Translations under genes and position numbers: made by a program
Part shown: positions 23,681 to 32,207 of the stretch, in pieces
Layout of the letters: the number at the start of each line of letters is the position of its first letter
Position numbering within the stretch: the first letter of the stretch is position 1
Notes under the pieces: generated by a model
What the model was told of the DNA's origin: nothing
What the model saw: the letters and a program-made list of their open reading frames with translations, nothing else
The model's database searches: none
From: an uncultured Lachnospiraceae bacterium
GTDB lineage: Bacteria > Bacillota > Clostridia > Lachnospirales > Lachnospiraceae
Direction: 5' to 3'
DNA: 37,402 nucleotides
Assembly: GCA_947385785.1 (NCBI GenBank)
Contig: CANDMH010000005.1
Span: 1-37,402, forward strand

Positions 23681-24844
23681 ATGAAAGATGCGGAGAAAAG
23701 AGAGAAAACAAGTGAGAAAAACAGGAAGAAAATCAGTGAAACAGCCTTCATGAGGAAAGCAGGTTTTGCGGATAACGCAGGACAGGGGAACCATGGAGAT
23801 TACGCAGAACCGGGAAACCAGGCGGATTATGCCGGCAATGAACCCCCTTCGGTTCATGCAGCCCATGGGGACATAGCCTATCAGAACAAGGACATCACCA
23901 GCAAGCTGCTTGCCGAAAATTTCGGAGGGAAAAGTTTTCGTGTATACGGACTGAATATACCGGAAGTGAAAGCTGTCCTGCCCACTAACATACCGTCCGT
24001 CAGAGCAAACGAGCTGCGGCTGGACAATCTGTTCGAGCTGGCGGACGGAACTGCTGCACTGGTTGACTACGAAAGCGAATATAAAAAGGAAGACAAGGTG
24101 AAATACCTCAATTACCTGACCGGAATAGCCAACCGATACCAAAAGCAGAAAAAGGACTGCCCCACAATTCGCATGATTGTCATATACACAGGCGATATAG
24201 AGAGAAGGCAGGTGTCCGACGAATACAATATCGGGGCAGTCAGGGTGAAACTGGAACCTGCATTCCTCTCGGAACTGGATTCCGAAGGGATTTTCCGGCA
24301 TCTGAAAGAAAAAGTGGAAAAGAACGAGTCATTGGATGACGAGGAACTGATGGAATTCATCATACTACCGCTTTCCTTCCGGGAGAAGGAAGAGAGGAAA
24401 GAAAAAATCCGTGAAACCGTCAGGCTGGCGGCACAAATTCAGGACAGAAGCCAGCAGCTCTTTGCACTGGCCGGGATACTGACCTTCACAGACAAACTGA
24501 TTGATATGGAAACGGCGAATCAAATAAGGAGGAGGATTGAAATGACCAAGGTTGGGTGGATTATTGAACAGGAAAAGCAGCAGATACTTGCAGAGGCGGA
24601 GGAAGAAAAACAGCAGATGCTCGCAGAGGCGGAGGAAGAAAAACAGCAGATACTTGCAGAGTCCGAGGAGGAAAAACAGCAGATACTTGCAGAGGCAGAG
24701 GAAGAGAAACGGCAGGCGGCAAGGGAATCCGTGGTTAAGATGATCAGAAAAAATTATCCCATAGAAGAAATTGCATTTATAGTGTCAAGCTTTTCAGAGA
24801 ACGACATAGAGGAAGTGCGGAGGGAGATTGCGGAGTCAGAATAA
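23681..24844 (+). CDS. Rpn/YhgA-like PD-(D/E)XK nuclease-family ('transposase') protein
   Basis: A 387-residue protein. The first ~65 residues are polar and poorly conserved in look. Residues about 66-260 resemble the PD-(D/E)XK domain of the recombination-promoting nuclease family: LPTNIPSVRANELRLDNLFE, then ADGTAALVDYESEYKKEDK, where the Asp and Glu of DYESEY could be metal ligands, and a TIRMIVIYTGD strand. Relatives are often annotated as transposases but act as DNA nucleases without their own inverted repeats. A predicted coiled coil (about 295-345) of four 11-residue units (EEEKQQILAEA) precedes a C-terminal helical domain (MIRKNYPIEEIAFIVSSFS). A GGAAGGG ribosome site lies 10 nt before ATG 23681. 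The leader is highly structured. No transposon ends are visible around it. Confidence 0.8.
   Translation: MKDAEKREKTSEKNRKKISETAFMRKAGFADNAGQGNHGDYAEPGNQADYAGNEPPSVHAAHGDIAYQNKDITSKLLAENFGGKSFRVYGLNIPEVKAVLPTNIPSVRANELRLDNLFELADGTAALVDYESEYKKEDKVKYLNYLTGIANRYQKQKKDCPTIRMIVIYTGDIERRQVSDEYNIGAVRVKLEPAFLSELDSEGIFRHLKEKVEKNESLDDEELMEFIILPLSFREKEERKEKIRETVRLAAQIQDRSQQLFALAGILTFTDKLIDMETANQIRRRIEMTKVGWIIEQEKQQILAEAEEEKQQMLAEAEEEKQQILAESEEEKQQILAEAEEEKRQAARESVVKMIRKNYPIEEIAFIVSSFSENDIEEVRREIAESE
24567..24710 (+). repeat. 33-bp tandem repeat (hendecad coiled coil)
   Basis: CAGCAGAT recurs at 24578, 24611, 24644 and 24677, an exact 33-nt period, encoding EEEKQQILAEA. An 11-residue period is that of a right-handed or nearly straight coiled coil. 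Units are nearly identical, implying recent expansion. Confidence 0.88.
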
Positions 24845-24916
24845 GGTTCCCAAATGAATGCATTTAAAACCGATAATGCTTCACAAAATTTTCACAAAAG
24901 TATTACTGAAAAGTAA

Positions 24917-24945
24917 TTGACAAATCCTGTAAAATGCGATAAAGT
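24917..24945 (+). promoter_or_regulatory. Sigma-A promoter of the marR-ABC exporter operon
   Basis: A perfect -35 TTGACA (24917-24922), a 17-bp spacer and -10 TAAAGT (24940-24945). It lies about 160 nt upstream of the MarR start codon, and the operator begins on the last base of the -10 box. Confidence 0.8.
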
Positions 24946-24977
24946 TAGTACGCTAACAATAATGGTTAGCGTACTAA
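24945..24977 (+). promoter_or_regulatory. Twin palindromic operator, probable MarR autoregulation site
   Basis: TTAGTACGCTAAC (24945-24957) and GTTAGCGTACTAA (24965-24977) are perfect 13-bp inverted repeats, 7 bp apart. Each arm is itself a TTAG-N4-CTAA half-palindrome, so two MarR-like dimers could bind side by side over the transcription start. Palindromes of this size next to a marR gene are typical autoregulatory sites. Binding itself is inferred. Confidence 0.75.
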
Positions 24978-25104
24978 TATTTTGCAGAAAATCCTGTGCG
25001 GAAAATATTTCAGGAAAACCTGTCAGGAAAACATGCCCTGCTCCAGGGTTCCGCAGGTGTGAGCCGTAATGCAGAAACTGAAATCAAGTCAGAGGGAGGA
25101 GCCG

Positions 25105-25800
25105 ATGGAAGAGAAAAGAATCACATTTGTACTCCGTGTCATCCAGAATCAGATCAAGCTGATTATCCATAACAGTCGTCCAAAGTGTGAGAAAGGCCCC
25201 AAAAGCCAGCTGCAGGGCGGCATTCTGGGCTATCTGTACCATCATCAGGACCAGCCGGTGTATCAGAAGGACCTGGAAAAAGAATTCCGTATTTCCGGTG
25301 CCACGGCGACCAACACATTGCAGGTGATGGAGCGTGAAGGCCTGATTGTGCGCAAGGCGCAGGACAGGGATGCCAGGTTGAAGCGGATTCAAATGACGGA
25401 AGAGGCTCTCCAGGGACACACGCGGATGGAAGCCCATATGGAGATGATGGAAAACTGCATTACCGGAGGAATGACAGAGGAAGAGGTCCGGCAGCTGTTC
25501 AGGCTTCTGGGAATGGTGATGAAGAATCTGGAGGGGCTTGCGGCGGAGTATGATGTCTTGCCGCAGGAGGACGGACCGGAAAAGCAGTCAGGAACGGCTG
25601 CAGGCGGAAGCAGCCCGGAGAAGCAGTCAGGTACCATTGCAGGCAGAGACAGCCCGGAAAGGCAGTCAGGTACGGCTTCCGACGGCGGCAGCCCGGAGGG
25701 AAGCACAGAACCCGAAAGAGGAAAATATCCGCACGACAAAAACGAGTGTAACGAAAGGAAGTGTGAAAATCATGCTAAAAACATTGGGAGCACAGATTAA
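25105..25800 (+). CDS. MarR-family transcriptional regulator with repeat tail
   Basis: A 231-residue regulator. Residues about 1-150 form a MarR winged helix: a dimerisation helix (ITFVLRVIQNQIKLIIH), a recognition region (DLEKEFRISGATATNTLQVM), the wing EREGLIVRKAQDRDARLKRI, and C-terminal helices (GMTEEEVRQLFRLLGMVMKN). It presumably represses its own operon and the ABC exporter and is released by a ligand. ATG 25105 follows AGGGAGGAG closely; a longer frame from 25069 has no ribosome site. Residues about 155-231 are an unusual hydrophilic tail of 13-residue repeats (EKQSGTAAGGSSP), not part of normal MarR proteins. Its 3' end overlaps the exporter gene by 29 nt. The twin operator is about 130 nt upstream. 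Confidence 0.9.
   Translation: MEEKRITFVLRVIQNQIKLIIHNSRPKCEKGPKSQLQGGILGYLYHHQDQPVYQKDLEKEFRISGATATNTLQVMEREGLIVRKAQDRDARLKRIQMTEEALQGHTRMEAHMEMMENCITGGMTEEEVRQLFRLLGMVMKNLEGLAAEYDVLPQEDGPEKQSGTAAGGSSPEKQSGTIAGRDSPERQSGTASDGGSPEGSTEPERGKYPHDKNECNERKCENHAKNIGSTD
25579..25700 (+). repeat. 39-bp tandem repeat in the MarR tail
   Basis: AAGCAGTCAGG begins at 25582 and 25621, with AGGCAGTCAGG at 25660, an exact 39-nt period, encoding EKQSGTAAGGSSP and variants. It adds a disordered tail to the regulator. Confidence 0.85.
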
Positions 25801-27520
25801 GGAATTCAAAAAAGACTCCGTTCTGACCCCTGTTTTCATGATCGGAGAGGTAATCATGGAAACGATTATCCCGCTGCTGATGGCGTCCATCATTGACAAC
25901 GGCGTCACGGCGGGCAACATGAAGCATATTTATCTGATTGGTATACTGATGGTGGGGGCGGCGCTGCTGAGCCTGACCTTCGGTATTATGGGGGGACAGT
26001 TCGGTGCCCGGGCATCCGCCGGTTTTGCCAGGAATCTGAGGAAGGCCATGTATGAAAACATCCAGACCTTCAGCTTTTCCAATATCGATAAATTCAGTAC
26101 ATCGGGACTGGTGACCAGGCTGACAACGGATGTCACGAACATACAGAACGCGTATCAGATGATCCTGCGCATGTGTATGAGAGCACCAGCCACGTTAATC
26201 TGTGCCATGGTCATGTCCTTTGTCATCAGTCCGCGGCTTGCCAGCGTGTACCTGGTGGCGGTGATATTCCTGGCCTGTGCGCTGGGGCTGATAGTCAGCC
26301 AGGCGATGAAATATTTTTCTCAGGCGTTTCCGAAGTACGATGCATTGAATGAAAGTGTACAGGAAAACGTATCCGCCATTCGTGTGGTGAAAGCGTATGT
26401 TCGGGAGGATTATGAGGTAGAGAAATTTAAGAAAGCCAGCAACGATATTTATAAAATATTCTGCAAGGCGGAGGGCATCGTCCTCTGGAATAACCCGGTG
26501 ATGAATTTCGCCGTATATACCTGCATCCTGGCAATCAGTTGGATGGGGGCGCATATGATCGTTCAGGACAGCCTGACCACGGGGCAGCTGATGAACATGC
26601 TGACCTATTGTATGAACATTCTGATGAGCCTGATGATGCTGTCCATGATTTTCGTTATGGTCACCATGTCCATGGCAAGCGCAAGACGTATCTGCGAAGT
26701 ACTGGATGAGAAGGCGGATCTTGCGAATCCGGAGAAACCTGTGAGCCAGGTCAAGGACGGCAGCATCAAATTTGAACATGTGTCATTCAGCTACAGAGAA
26801 GATGCGGCGGATCCTGTGCTGAAGGATATCAGCCTGGAAATCAAATCAGGCGAAACCATCGGCATTATCGGCGGTACCGGCAGCGCCAAGTCCAGCCTGG
26901 TGAATCTGGTCAGCAGGCTCTATGATGTGACGAAGGGCGAGCTTCTGGTAGGAGGCGTGAATGTAAAGGATTATGACATGGAGGCGCTTAGAAATCAGGT
27001 GGCAGTGGTACTCCAGAATAATGTGCTGTTTTCCGGTACAATCCTGGATAATCTGCGCTGGGGTGATCGGGAAGCCACGGAGGAGGAATGCAGGCATGCC
27101 TGTGAGATGGCCTGTGCGGACGAGTTTATTCAGAAGATGCCCGATGGCTACAACACCTACATAGAACAGGGCGGCACCAATGTATCCGGCGGTCAGAAGC
27201 AGAGACTCTGTATCGCCAGGGCCCTCCTGAAAAAGCCGAAAGTACTGATTCTGGACGATTCCACCAGCGCAGTGGACACCGCCACGGACGCGAAGATCCG
27301 CAAAGCCTTCGCGGAAGCCATTCCCGGTACCACGAAGCTGATTATCGCCCAGAGAATTTCCAGCGTGGAGCATGCGGACAGAATTATCGTTATGCATGAC
27401 GGCCAGGTGGACGGCTTTGACACACATGAAGAGCTTCTGAAGAACAATACGATATACCGTGAAGTTTACGACGCCCAGATGAGCGGCAGCGGCGATTTTG
27501 ACGAGAAGAATCAGGCATGA
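25772..27520 (+). CDS. Heterodimeric ABC exporter subunit with degenerate ATP site
   Basis: A 582-residue fused permease-ATPase (six-helix exporter domain, residues about 1-320, then the nucleotide-binding domain). Walker A is GGTGSAKSS with Ala in place of the usual Gly; the signature is VSGGQKQR; Walker B is LILDDSTSAVD, with Asp496 where the catalytic Glu should be. That Asp marks the degenerate-site partner of heterodimeric exporters such as BmrC/LmrC/TM287, so it should pair with the next gene product. It probably exports drugs, peptides or lipids. ATG 25772 (AAGGAAG upstream) overlaps the MarR gene; the longer frame from 25538 merely reads the MarR repeat tail in another frame. Confidence is high for the class; the substrate is unknown. 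Confidence 0.92.
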   Translation: MLKTLGAQIKEFKKDSVLTPVFMIGEVIMETIIPLLMASIIDNGVTAGNMKHIYLIGILMVGAALLSLTFGIMGGQFGARASAGFARNLRKAMYENIQTFSFSNIDKFSTSGLVTRLTTDVTNIQNAYQMILRMCMRAPATLICAMVMSFVISPRLASVYLVAVIFLACALGLIVSQAMKYFSQAFPKYDALNESVQENVSAIRVVKAYVREDYEVEKFKKASNDIYKIFCKAEGIVLWNNPVMNFAVYTCILAISWMGAHMIVQDSLTTGQLMNMLTYCMNILMSLMMLSMIFVMVTMSMASARRICEVLDEKADLANPEKPVSQVKDGSIKFEHVSFSYREDAADPVLKDISLEIKSGETIGIIGGTGSAKSSLVNLVSRLYDVTKGELLVGGVNVKDYDMEALRNQVAVVLQNNVLFSGTILDNLRWGDREATEEECRHACEMACADEFIQKMPDGYNTYIEQGGTNVSGGQKQRLCIARALLKKPKVLILDDSTSAVDTATDAKIRKAFAEAIPGTTKLIIAQRISSVEHADRIIVMHDGQVDGFDTHEELLKNNTIYREVYDAQMSGSGDFDEKNQA

Positions 27521-27761
27521 TTCCCTGCCGGCGTAAACGGATAACGAGTGAGCGCTTTCGCAAAATCATGCGCTTCAACTGTCAATGAATGCGTTCACGA
27601 GTATGACTATGGAAAGAGAAAAATCAGAACAAACAGCAGCCTCAAAGCGAAAGATGCCCAGAAGGAGATTACGGCCGTATACCATGCAGAGGGGAAAGCC
27701 TTTCCGGATAAGGGCATTGGGTGACGGGAGGAAGCTGAAATAAGAAAGCAGGAGGTTTCAT
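27521..27761 (+). other. 241-nt spacer between exporter genes with a possible 46-codon ORF
   Basis: A small very basic frame runs from ATG 27603 to TAA 27743 (MTMEREKSEQ, then KRKMPRRRLRPY) without a good ribosome site. A second frame across the same stretch (KDAQKEITAVYHAEGKAF) looks equally protein-like. One of them may be a relic. AGGAGG just before 27762 serves the next gene. No terminator is visible, so the two exporter genes are probably co-transcribed. Confidence 0.3.
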
Positions 27762-29711
27762 ATGTCTGAAGATAAGAACCAGAAAGCAAATCAGGCTCCG
27801 AGCGGACACGGACCCGGCGGCCCCAGGGGACGGGGCCCCAGGCCGAAGATAGAAAACCCGGGCAAACTTTTTAAACGTGTCATGAGTTATACATTAAAGG
27901 ATTACGCAATTGGCTGGGTGGTAGTCGTCATATGCATCCTTGCGTCCGTATACTGCAGTCTTCAGGGGACCATGTTCATGCGGACGCTGATAGATGATTA
28001 TATCCTGCCCCTGATCGGAAAGGAGAATCCCCGGTTCGATGCCCTGGCGTCGGCAATCTTCAGGGTGGCGGTATTTTATGCCATCGGCGTGGTGGCATCC
28101 TTTACCCAGTCCAGGATACTGGTCAATATCGGCCAGGGTACGCTCCGCAATATCAGGAACGATCTGTTTGAGAAGATGGAAGCCCTTCCGATTAAATATT
28201 TCGATACCCATGCACATGGTGACATCATGTCCATCTACACCAATGACATCGATACCCTGAGGCAGCTGATCAGCCAGAGCATTCCCCAGCTGCTCAACAG
28301 TGTCATCACGGTGGTCAGCGTCTTCGTATGCATGCTGATTCTGGATATTCCGTTGACTCTGATGACATTGCTGATGGTAGGAATCATGCTGGTGGCGACG
28401 AAGAAGATCGGTTCCCAGAGCAGCCGGTATTTTGTTGCGCAGCAGAAAGCAATCGGCGCCCTGAACGGCTGTATTGAGGAGACCATGACAGGTCAGAAGG
28501 TTGTGAAGGTATTCTGCCATGAGGAGGAGAGCCTGAATCAGTTCAGCGAACTGAATGAGCAGCTGTTTGAAAGCGCTTACCAGGCAAACCGCTTTGCCAA
28601 TATCATGGGACCGGTGAACGCCCAGCTGGGCAATTTAAGCTATGTGGTATGCGCTGTGGTGGGCGGTATCCTGACCATCACGGGCGTGTCCGGCCTGACG
28701 CTGGGAGGCCTTGCCAGTTTCCTGAACTTTAATAAATCCTTCAATATGCCCATCAACCAGGTGAGCCAGCAGTTTAACAGTATCATTATGGCTCTGGCGG
28801 GCGCGGACAGAATTTTCAGGCTGATGGACGAGAAGCCGGAGGTGGACGAAGGCTATGTAGAGCTGGTCAACGCGATGAGAAAGCCGGACGGGGAGCTGAC
28901 GGAGAGCAAAGAGCGTACCGGCCTCTGGGCATGGAAGCACTACCATAAGGCTGACAATACCACAACCTATGTGGAACTGAAGGGAGATGTGGTATTCGAC
29001 CATGTGGATTTTGGCTATAATGACGACAAGATGATCCTCCACGACATCGAGCTGTATGCGAAGCCCGGGCAGAAGATTGCGTTTGTAGGAGCCACCGGTG
29101 CGGGAAAGACTACCATTACCAACCTGATCAACCGTTTCTACGATATTCAGGATGGAAAAATACGCTATGACGCCATTAATGTAAATAAGATTAAAAAGGC
29201 GGACCTGAGGCGTTCCTTAGGAATCGTGCTCCAGGACACCCACCTGTTCACGGGAACCGTTATGGAAAATATCCGTTACGGCAAGATGGATGCCACGGAC
29301 GCGGAAGTGAAGAGGGCGGCAGTGCTGGCCAATGCCCACAGCTTCATACGGCGTCTCCCCGACGGCTACGACACCATGCTGCACGGCGACGGCGCGAACT
29401 TAAGCCAGGGTCAGAGGCAGCTGCTCGCCATTGCCAGGGCGGCCATCGCGGACCCGCCGGTACTGATTCTGGATGAAGCTACCAGCTCCATCGACACCAG
29501 AACGGAGAAGCTGGTGCAGCAGGGGATGGACGCGCTGATGAAGGGCCGCACCAACTTCGTCATCGCTCACAGGCTTTCCACTGTCAAAAACAGCGACTGC
29601 ATCATCGTTCTGGAACAGGGCCGCATCATTGAGAAGGGCACCCATGACCAGCTGATTGAGCAGAAGGGCAAGTATTATCAGCTTTATACGGGAAATGCGG
29701 TGACATCCTGA
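27762..29711 (+). CDS. Heterodimeric ABC exporter subunit with canonical ATP site
   Basis: A 649-residue fused permease-ATPase. A Gly/Pro/Arg-rich cytoplasmic start (residues 1-35) precedes six membrane helices (about 50-350), a linker with an extended insertion (about 360-405), and the nucleotide-binding domain: Walker A GATGAGKTT, signature LSQGQRQ, Walker B LILDEATSSID with catalytic Glu572 and the switch His in IAHRLS. It supplies the hydrolytic machinery for the exporter, complementing the degenerate partner at 25772, in the manner of BmrD/LmrD/TM288. AGGAGG precedes ATG 27762. Terminator-like hairpins follow. The gene pair behind a MarR regulator is typical of drug- or stress-inducible efflux. 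Confidence 0.93.
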   Translation: MSEDKNQKANQAPSGHGPGGPRGRGPRPKIENPGKLFKRVMSYTLKDYAIGWVVVVICILASVYCSLQGTMFMRTLIDDYILPLIGKENPRFDALASAIFRVAVFYAIGVVASFTQSRILVNIGQGTLRNIRNDLFEKMEALPIKYFDTHAHGDIMSIYTNDIDTLRQLISQSIPQLLNSVITVVSVFVCMLILDIPLTLMTLLMVGIMLVATKKIGSQSSRYFVAQQKAIGALNGCIEETMTGQKVVKVFCHEEESLNQFSELNEQLFESAYQANRFANIMGPVNAQLGNLSYVVCAVVGGILTITGVSGLTLGGLASFLNFNKSFNMPINQVSQQFNSIIMALAGADRIFRLMDEKPEVDEGYVELVNAMRKPDGELTESKERTGLWAWKHYHKADNTTTYVELKGDVVFDHVDFGYNDDKMILHDIELYAKPGQKIAFVGATGAGKTTITNLINRFYDIQDGKIRYDAINVNKIKKADLRRSLGIVLQDTHLFTGTVMENIRYGKMDATDAEVKRAAVLANAHSFIRRLPDGYDTMLHGDGANLSQGQRQLLAIARAAIADPPVLILDEATSSIDTRTEKLVQQGMDALMKGRTNFVIAHRLSTVKNSDCIIVLEQGRIIEKGTHDQLIEQKGKYYQLYTGNAVTS

Positions 29712-29733
29712 GAGAGTGTTCCGATAATATAAC

Positions 29734-29822
29734 TTATCAGAAGCAGTCCCTTCGCTTCTGATAAAAGGCGCGTTCCTTGCGCCGCATTCGATTATAGGAA
29801 GCTGCTCTTGCTTCCTGTTATG
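29734..29822 (+). repeat. Palindromic intergenic element, copy 1
   Basis: Three adjacent hairpins: TTATCAGAAGC with GCTTCTGATAA (11 bp, perfect), GGCGC with GCGCC, and AGGAAGC with GCTTCCT. The last two modules recur almost unchanged near 32229-32284, so this is a dispersed modular element. It sits between the exporter operon and its terminator. Confidence 0.75.
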
Positions 29823-29830
29823 AGAAAAAG

Positions 29831-29877
29831 CCGCAGCCCCGGAAAAGAGACTGGAAAAATCCGGAACTGCGGTTTTT
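29831..29877 (+). terminator. Rho-independent terminator of the exporter operon
   Basis: CCGCAG (29831-29836) pairs with CTGCGG (29867-29872), with an inner CCGGA/TCCGG pair (29839-29843, 29860-29864), followed by TTTTT. A-rich flanking on the other side lets it serve the convergent CYTH gene too. Confidence 0.8.
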
Positions 29878-29902
29878 ACTTTCTTAGGAATCAGACACTT
29901 CC

Positions 29903-30403
29903 TTATGACTTCAGGGCCATATAGGAATTGTGGTATTCCGGGCGATAGGTGACATCCTCGTCAAACCAGTCTGGAGGGATAAAATTCTCGGCGGCTTCTC
30001 TGCTGCCGAATTCCACTTCAGCCATGACCAGAGGAGCAAAGGGCGGGTCGAAGACATCCAGCTCTATGGTCAGGGTGTAATCGGATGGCGGTCCCGGGAA
30101 TCCTTCCTTTTTCTGGAAGACAGGATTGGAAAGCGGGATCAGATAACGCTTTTTGGAGATAATCCTGCCGTCGGATTTATCACGCAGGTGGTAGTAGGCA
30201 TCGCGGTTCAGCGGCAGATTGGATTCTTCCCGGGCCATCATGCCGTCTCCCTTGTAAGTCAGATAATATTCATCATCCTCCTTGCGGACACGTACCACCG
30301 GAGAGACGTTCAGGTAAGCCTGTTCAATGTGACGGAAAGGATATTTTTCCAGATCACCGGGGAGTTCACGGATTGTAAATTTTCGTTCTATTTCCATAGC
30401 CAT
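29903..30403 (-). CDS. CYTH-domain protein
   Basis: A 166-residue protein with the CYTH (triphosphate tunnel) signature EIERKF at residues 4-9. Basic and acidic residues on later strands fit the tunnel (VVRVRKEDDEYYLTYKG, KKRYLIPL, LTIELDVFD, MAEVEFGSREAAENFIPP). Family members bind or hydrolyse triphosphates such as tripolyphosphate, thiamine triphosphate or cyclase substrates, using divalent metal; the exact substrate cannot be read from sequence. The length is usual for the family. The start at 30403 has AAGGAGGTG six bases away on the minus strand. It is transcribed divergently from the DJ-1/PfpI gene and converges on the exporter terminator. Confidence 0.92.
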   Translation of the reverse strand: MAMEIERKFTIRELPGDLEKYPFRHIEQAYLNVSPVVRVRKEDDEYYLTYKGDGMMAREESNLPLNRDAYYHLRDKSDGRIISKKRYLIPLSNPVFQKKEGFPGPPSDYTLTIELDVFDPPFAPLVMAEVEFGSREAAENFIPPDWFDEDVTYRPEYHNSYMALKS

Positions 30404-30489
30404 TTCTCACCTCCTTACATTCGATTATTTCAGAACACTTTCTCAGGACTGTTTCCTTAGGACAGATTCCTGGATACAAAGTTATTTCG

Positions 30490-30518
30490 ATTATAACATA
30501 TTTTCCCGGAAATCCAAA
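30490..30518 (-). promoter_or_regulatory. Promoter of the CYTH gene
   Basis: On the minus strand, TTTGGA (30513-30518), a 17-bp spacer and TATAAT (30490-30495), with TGT just before the -10 box (extended -10). It lies about 85 nt before the start codon and back to back with the + strand promoter. Confidence 0.65.
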
Positions 30519-30526
30519 GGTATGAA

Positions 30527-30555
30527 TTGAAATATTTGCGTTTTGTGTGTATACT
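30527..30555 (+). promoter_or_regulatory. Promoter of the DJ-1/PfpI gene
   Basis: TTGAAA (30527-30532), a 17-bp spacer and TATACT (30550-30555), about 80 nt before the start codon. The two divergent promoters are only about 9 bp apart and may compete or share a regulator. Confidence 0.7.
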
Positions 30556-30636
30556 GTAGTTGACGGCCGGTTGTCCGTACGGCTTCGTAGAGCAGGCGGG
30601 GCATGCGGTATATTTTATGGAAGAGAGGTCAAAGGA

Positions 30637-31188
30637 ATGAAGAAAATAGCGATTTTTCTGGCGGAAGGCTATGAAGAGATCGAGGCGCTGACCGTGGCGG
30701 ATATCTGCCGCAGATGCGGGCTGGATGTCAGACTGATTTCCGTCACGGAAGAGAGATGGGTGAGAAGCTCCCACAATGTGAACGTGGAGGCGGATCTGTG
30801 CTTTTCCCAGGTGGATTTCGGGGAGTATGACATGCTGGTGCTGCCGGGAGGAATGCCGGGTACCAGAAATCTGGAGGCGCATGAGGGCCTGATGGAGCAG
30901 GTGGACGCATTCTATGCCGCGGGAAAATACATTGCGGCTATCTGTGCGGCTCCCAGTATTTTCGGGCACAGGGGCATCCTGAAGGGAAGAAAGGCCTGCA
31001 GTTATCCCGGATTTGAGAGTCATCTGGAGGGCGCGGAGGTAACGGCAGGACCGGTGGAGGTATCGGACCATGTGATCACGTCCAGGGGAATGGGCACGGC
31101 CATTGATTTTGCACTGGCCATTGCCGGGATTTTCTGCGGCCGGGAGAAGGCGGAGGAAATGGCCGAATCGGTGGTGTATAAAGGCTGA
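30637..31188 (+). CDS. DJ-1/PfpI family protein
   Basis: A 183-residue protein of the DJ-1/PfpI (class I glutamine amidotransferase-like) fold. The conserved acidic residue is in AEGYEEIEA, and the nucleophile cysteine sits in an elbow, AAICAAPSI, with LVLPGGMPG on the preceding loop. This matches the YajL/ThiJ/DJ-1 branch, whose members are reported as redox-sensing chaperones or glyoxalase/deglycase-like enzymes; which activity applies here is uncertain. ATG 30637 is chosen over an upstream in-frame codon at 30547 because that one overlaps the promoter. It may be expressed together with the GDP-fucose synthase, 63 nt downstream. Confidence 0.92.
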   Translation: MKKIAIFLAEGYEEIEALTVADICRRCGLDVRLISVTEERWVRSSHNVNVEADLCFSQVDFGEYDMLVLPGGMPGTRNLEAHEGLMEQVDAFYAAGKYIAAICAAPSIFGHRGILKGRKACSYPGFESHLEGAEVTAGPVEVSDHVITSRGMGTAIDFALAIAGIFCGREKAEEMAESVVYKG

Positions 31189-31251
31189 AATCCGGACGGT
31201 CATGGAAAGCAGATAGTATAAAGGCTGAAATCAGGAAAGAATGGGATTAAC

Positions 31252-32193
31252 ATGGAAAAAAACGGAAAAATTTATGTGGCGGGGCACAGGGGAATGGTGG
31301 GAAGCGCCATCTGCCGTGCCCTGACAAAAAACGGATATACGAATATTGTGACCAGAAGCCATAAAGAGCTGAATCTGTGCAGGCAGGATGAGGTGGAAGC
31401 CTTTTTTGCGAAGGAGAAGCCGGAGTATGTGTTTCTGGCGGCGGCTAAGGTGGGCGGAATCCTGGCGAACAGCGAGGCGCTGGCGGATTTCATGTATGAC
31501 AATATGATGCTGGAGATGAATGTGATACATGCGGCATGGCAGAACGGCTGCAAAAAGCTACTGTTTCTGGGCAGCAGCTGCATCTATCCACGTATGGCGC
31601 CTCAGCCGATGAAGGAGGACTGCCTGCTGACCGGGGAACTGGAAGAGACCAACGAAGCTTACGCGCTGGCCAAGATTTCGGGCCTGAAGTACTGCGAGTA
31701 TTTAAACCGGCAGTACGGGACTGACTACATCAGTGTAATGCCCACCAATCTATATGGGCCCAATGACAATTATCATCCCACTCACAGTCATGTGCTTCCG
31801 GCGCTGATCAGACGGTTTCACGAGGCAAAGGAGTCCGGCGCGGCGGAAATTGTATGCTGGGGGACGGGGACGCCTTTGCGGGAATTCATGTATGTGGACG
31901 ACCTGGCGGATGCCTGTGTATTTTTGATGAACCATTACAGCGGAAACGAGACCGTCAATCTCGGGACGGGCAGGGAATTGTCCATCCGGGAGGTAGCGGA
32001 GCTGGTGGCAAAGGTGGTGGGCTATACCGGTGAAATTAAGTGGGATGCTTCCAAACCGGACGGCACGCCCAGGAAGCTGCTGGATGTCAGCAAGCTGGAG
32101 CGGCTGGGATACCGCTACACCACGGAACTGGAGGACGGTATCCGCCTGGCTTACCAGGATTTTCTGGAGAACCCCATGCGGGCGGAGCGCTGA
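31252..32193 (+). CDS. fcl: GDP-L-fucose synthase
   Basis: A 313-residue extended short-chain dehydrogenase/reductase. It makes GDP-L-fucose from GDP-4-keto-6-deoxy-D-mannose by epimerisation and NADPH reduction. The nucleotide site is GHRGMVGSA, the catalytic Ser109 is in LGSSCIYP, and Tyr137/Lys141 form [25 protein letters not shown] contains the conserved active-site His region and closely resembles E. coli Fcl/WcaG. The usual partner, GDP-mannose 4,6-dehydratase (gmd), is not in this window, nor are fucosyltransferases. Product use in capsule or in surface-protein glycosylation is therefore open. A ribosome site (AGGAAAG) precedes the ATG. Confidence 0.95.
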   Translation: MEKNGKIYVAGHRGMVGSAICRALTKNGYTNIVTRSHKELNLCRQDEVEAFFAKEKPEYVFLAAAKVGGILANSEALADFMYDNMMLEMNVIHAAWQNGCKKLLFLGSSCIYPRMAPQPMKEDCLLTGELEETNEAYALAKISGLKYCEYLNRQYGTDYISVMPTNLYGPNDNYHPTHSHVLPALIRRFHEAKESGAAEIVCWGTGTPLREFMYVDDLADACVFLMNHYSGNETVNLGTGRELSIREVAELVAKVVGYTGEIKWDASKPDGTPRKLLDVSKLERLGYRYTTELEDGIRLAYQDFLENPMRAER

Positions 32194-32207
32194 CATGGGA
32201 GGCTGCA

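Noticed and set aside
23681..24844. Mobile transposon carrying the Rpn-like gene
   Set aside because: No terminal inverted repeats or target duplications are visible around it; the family does not move by itself in this way.
25538..25771. Longer N-terminus for the first exporter subunit
   Set aside because: It just reads the MarR repeat tail in another frame; a membrane exporter would not start with it, and ATG 25772 has a ribosome site.
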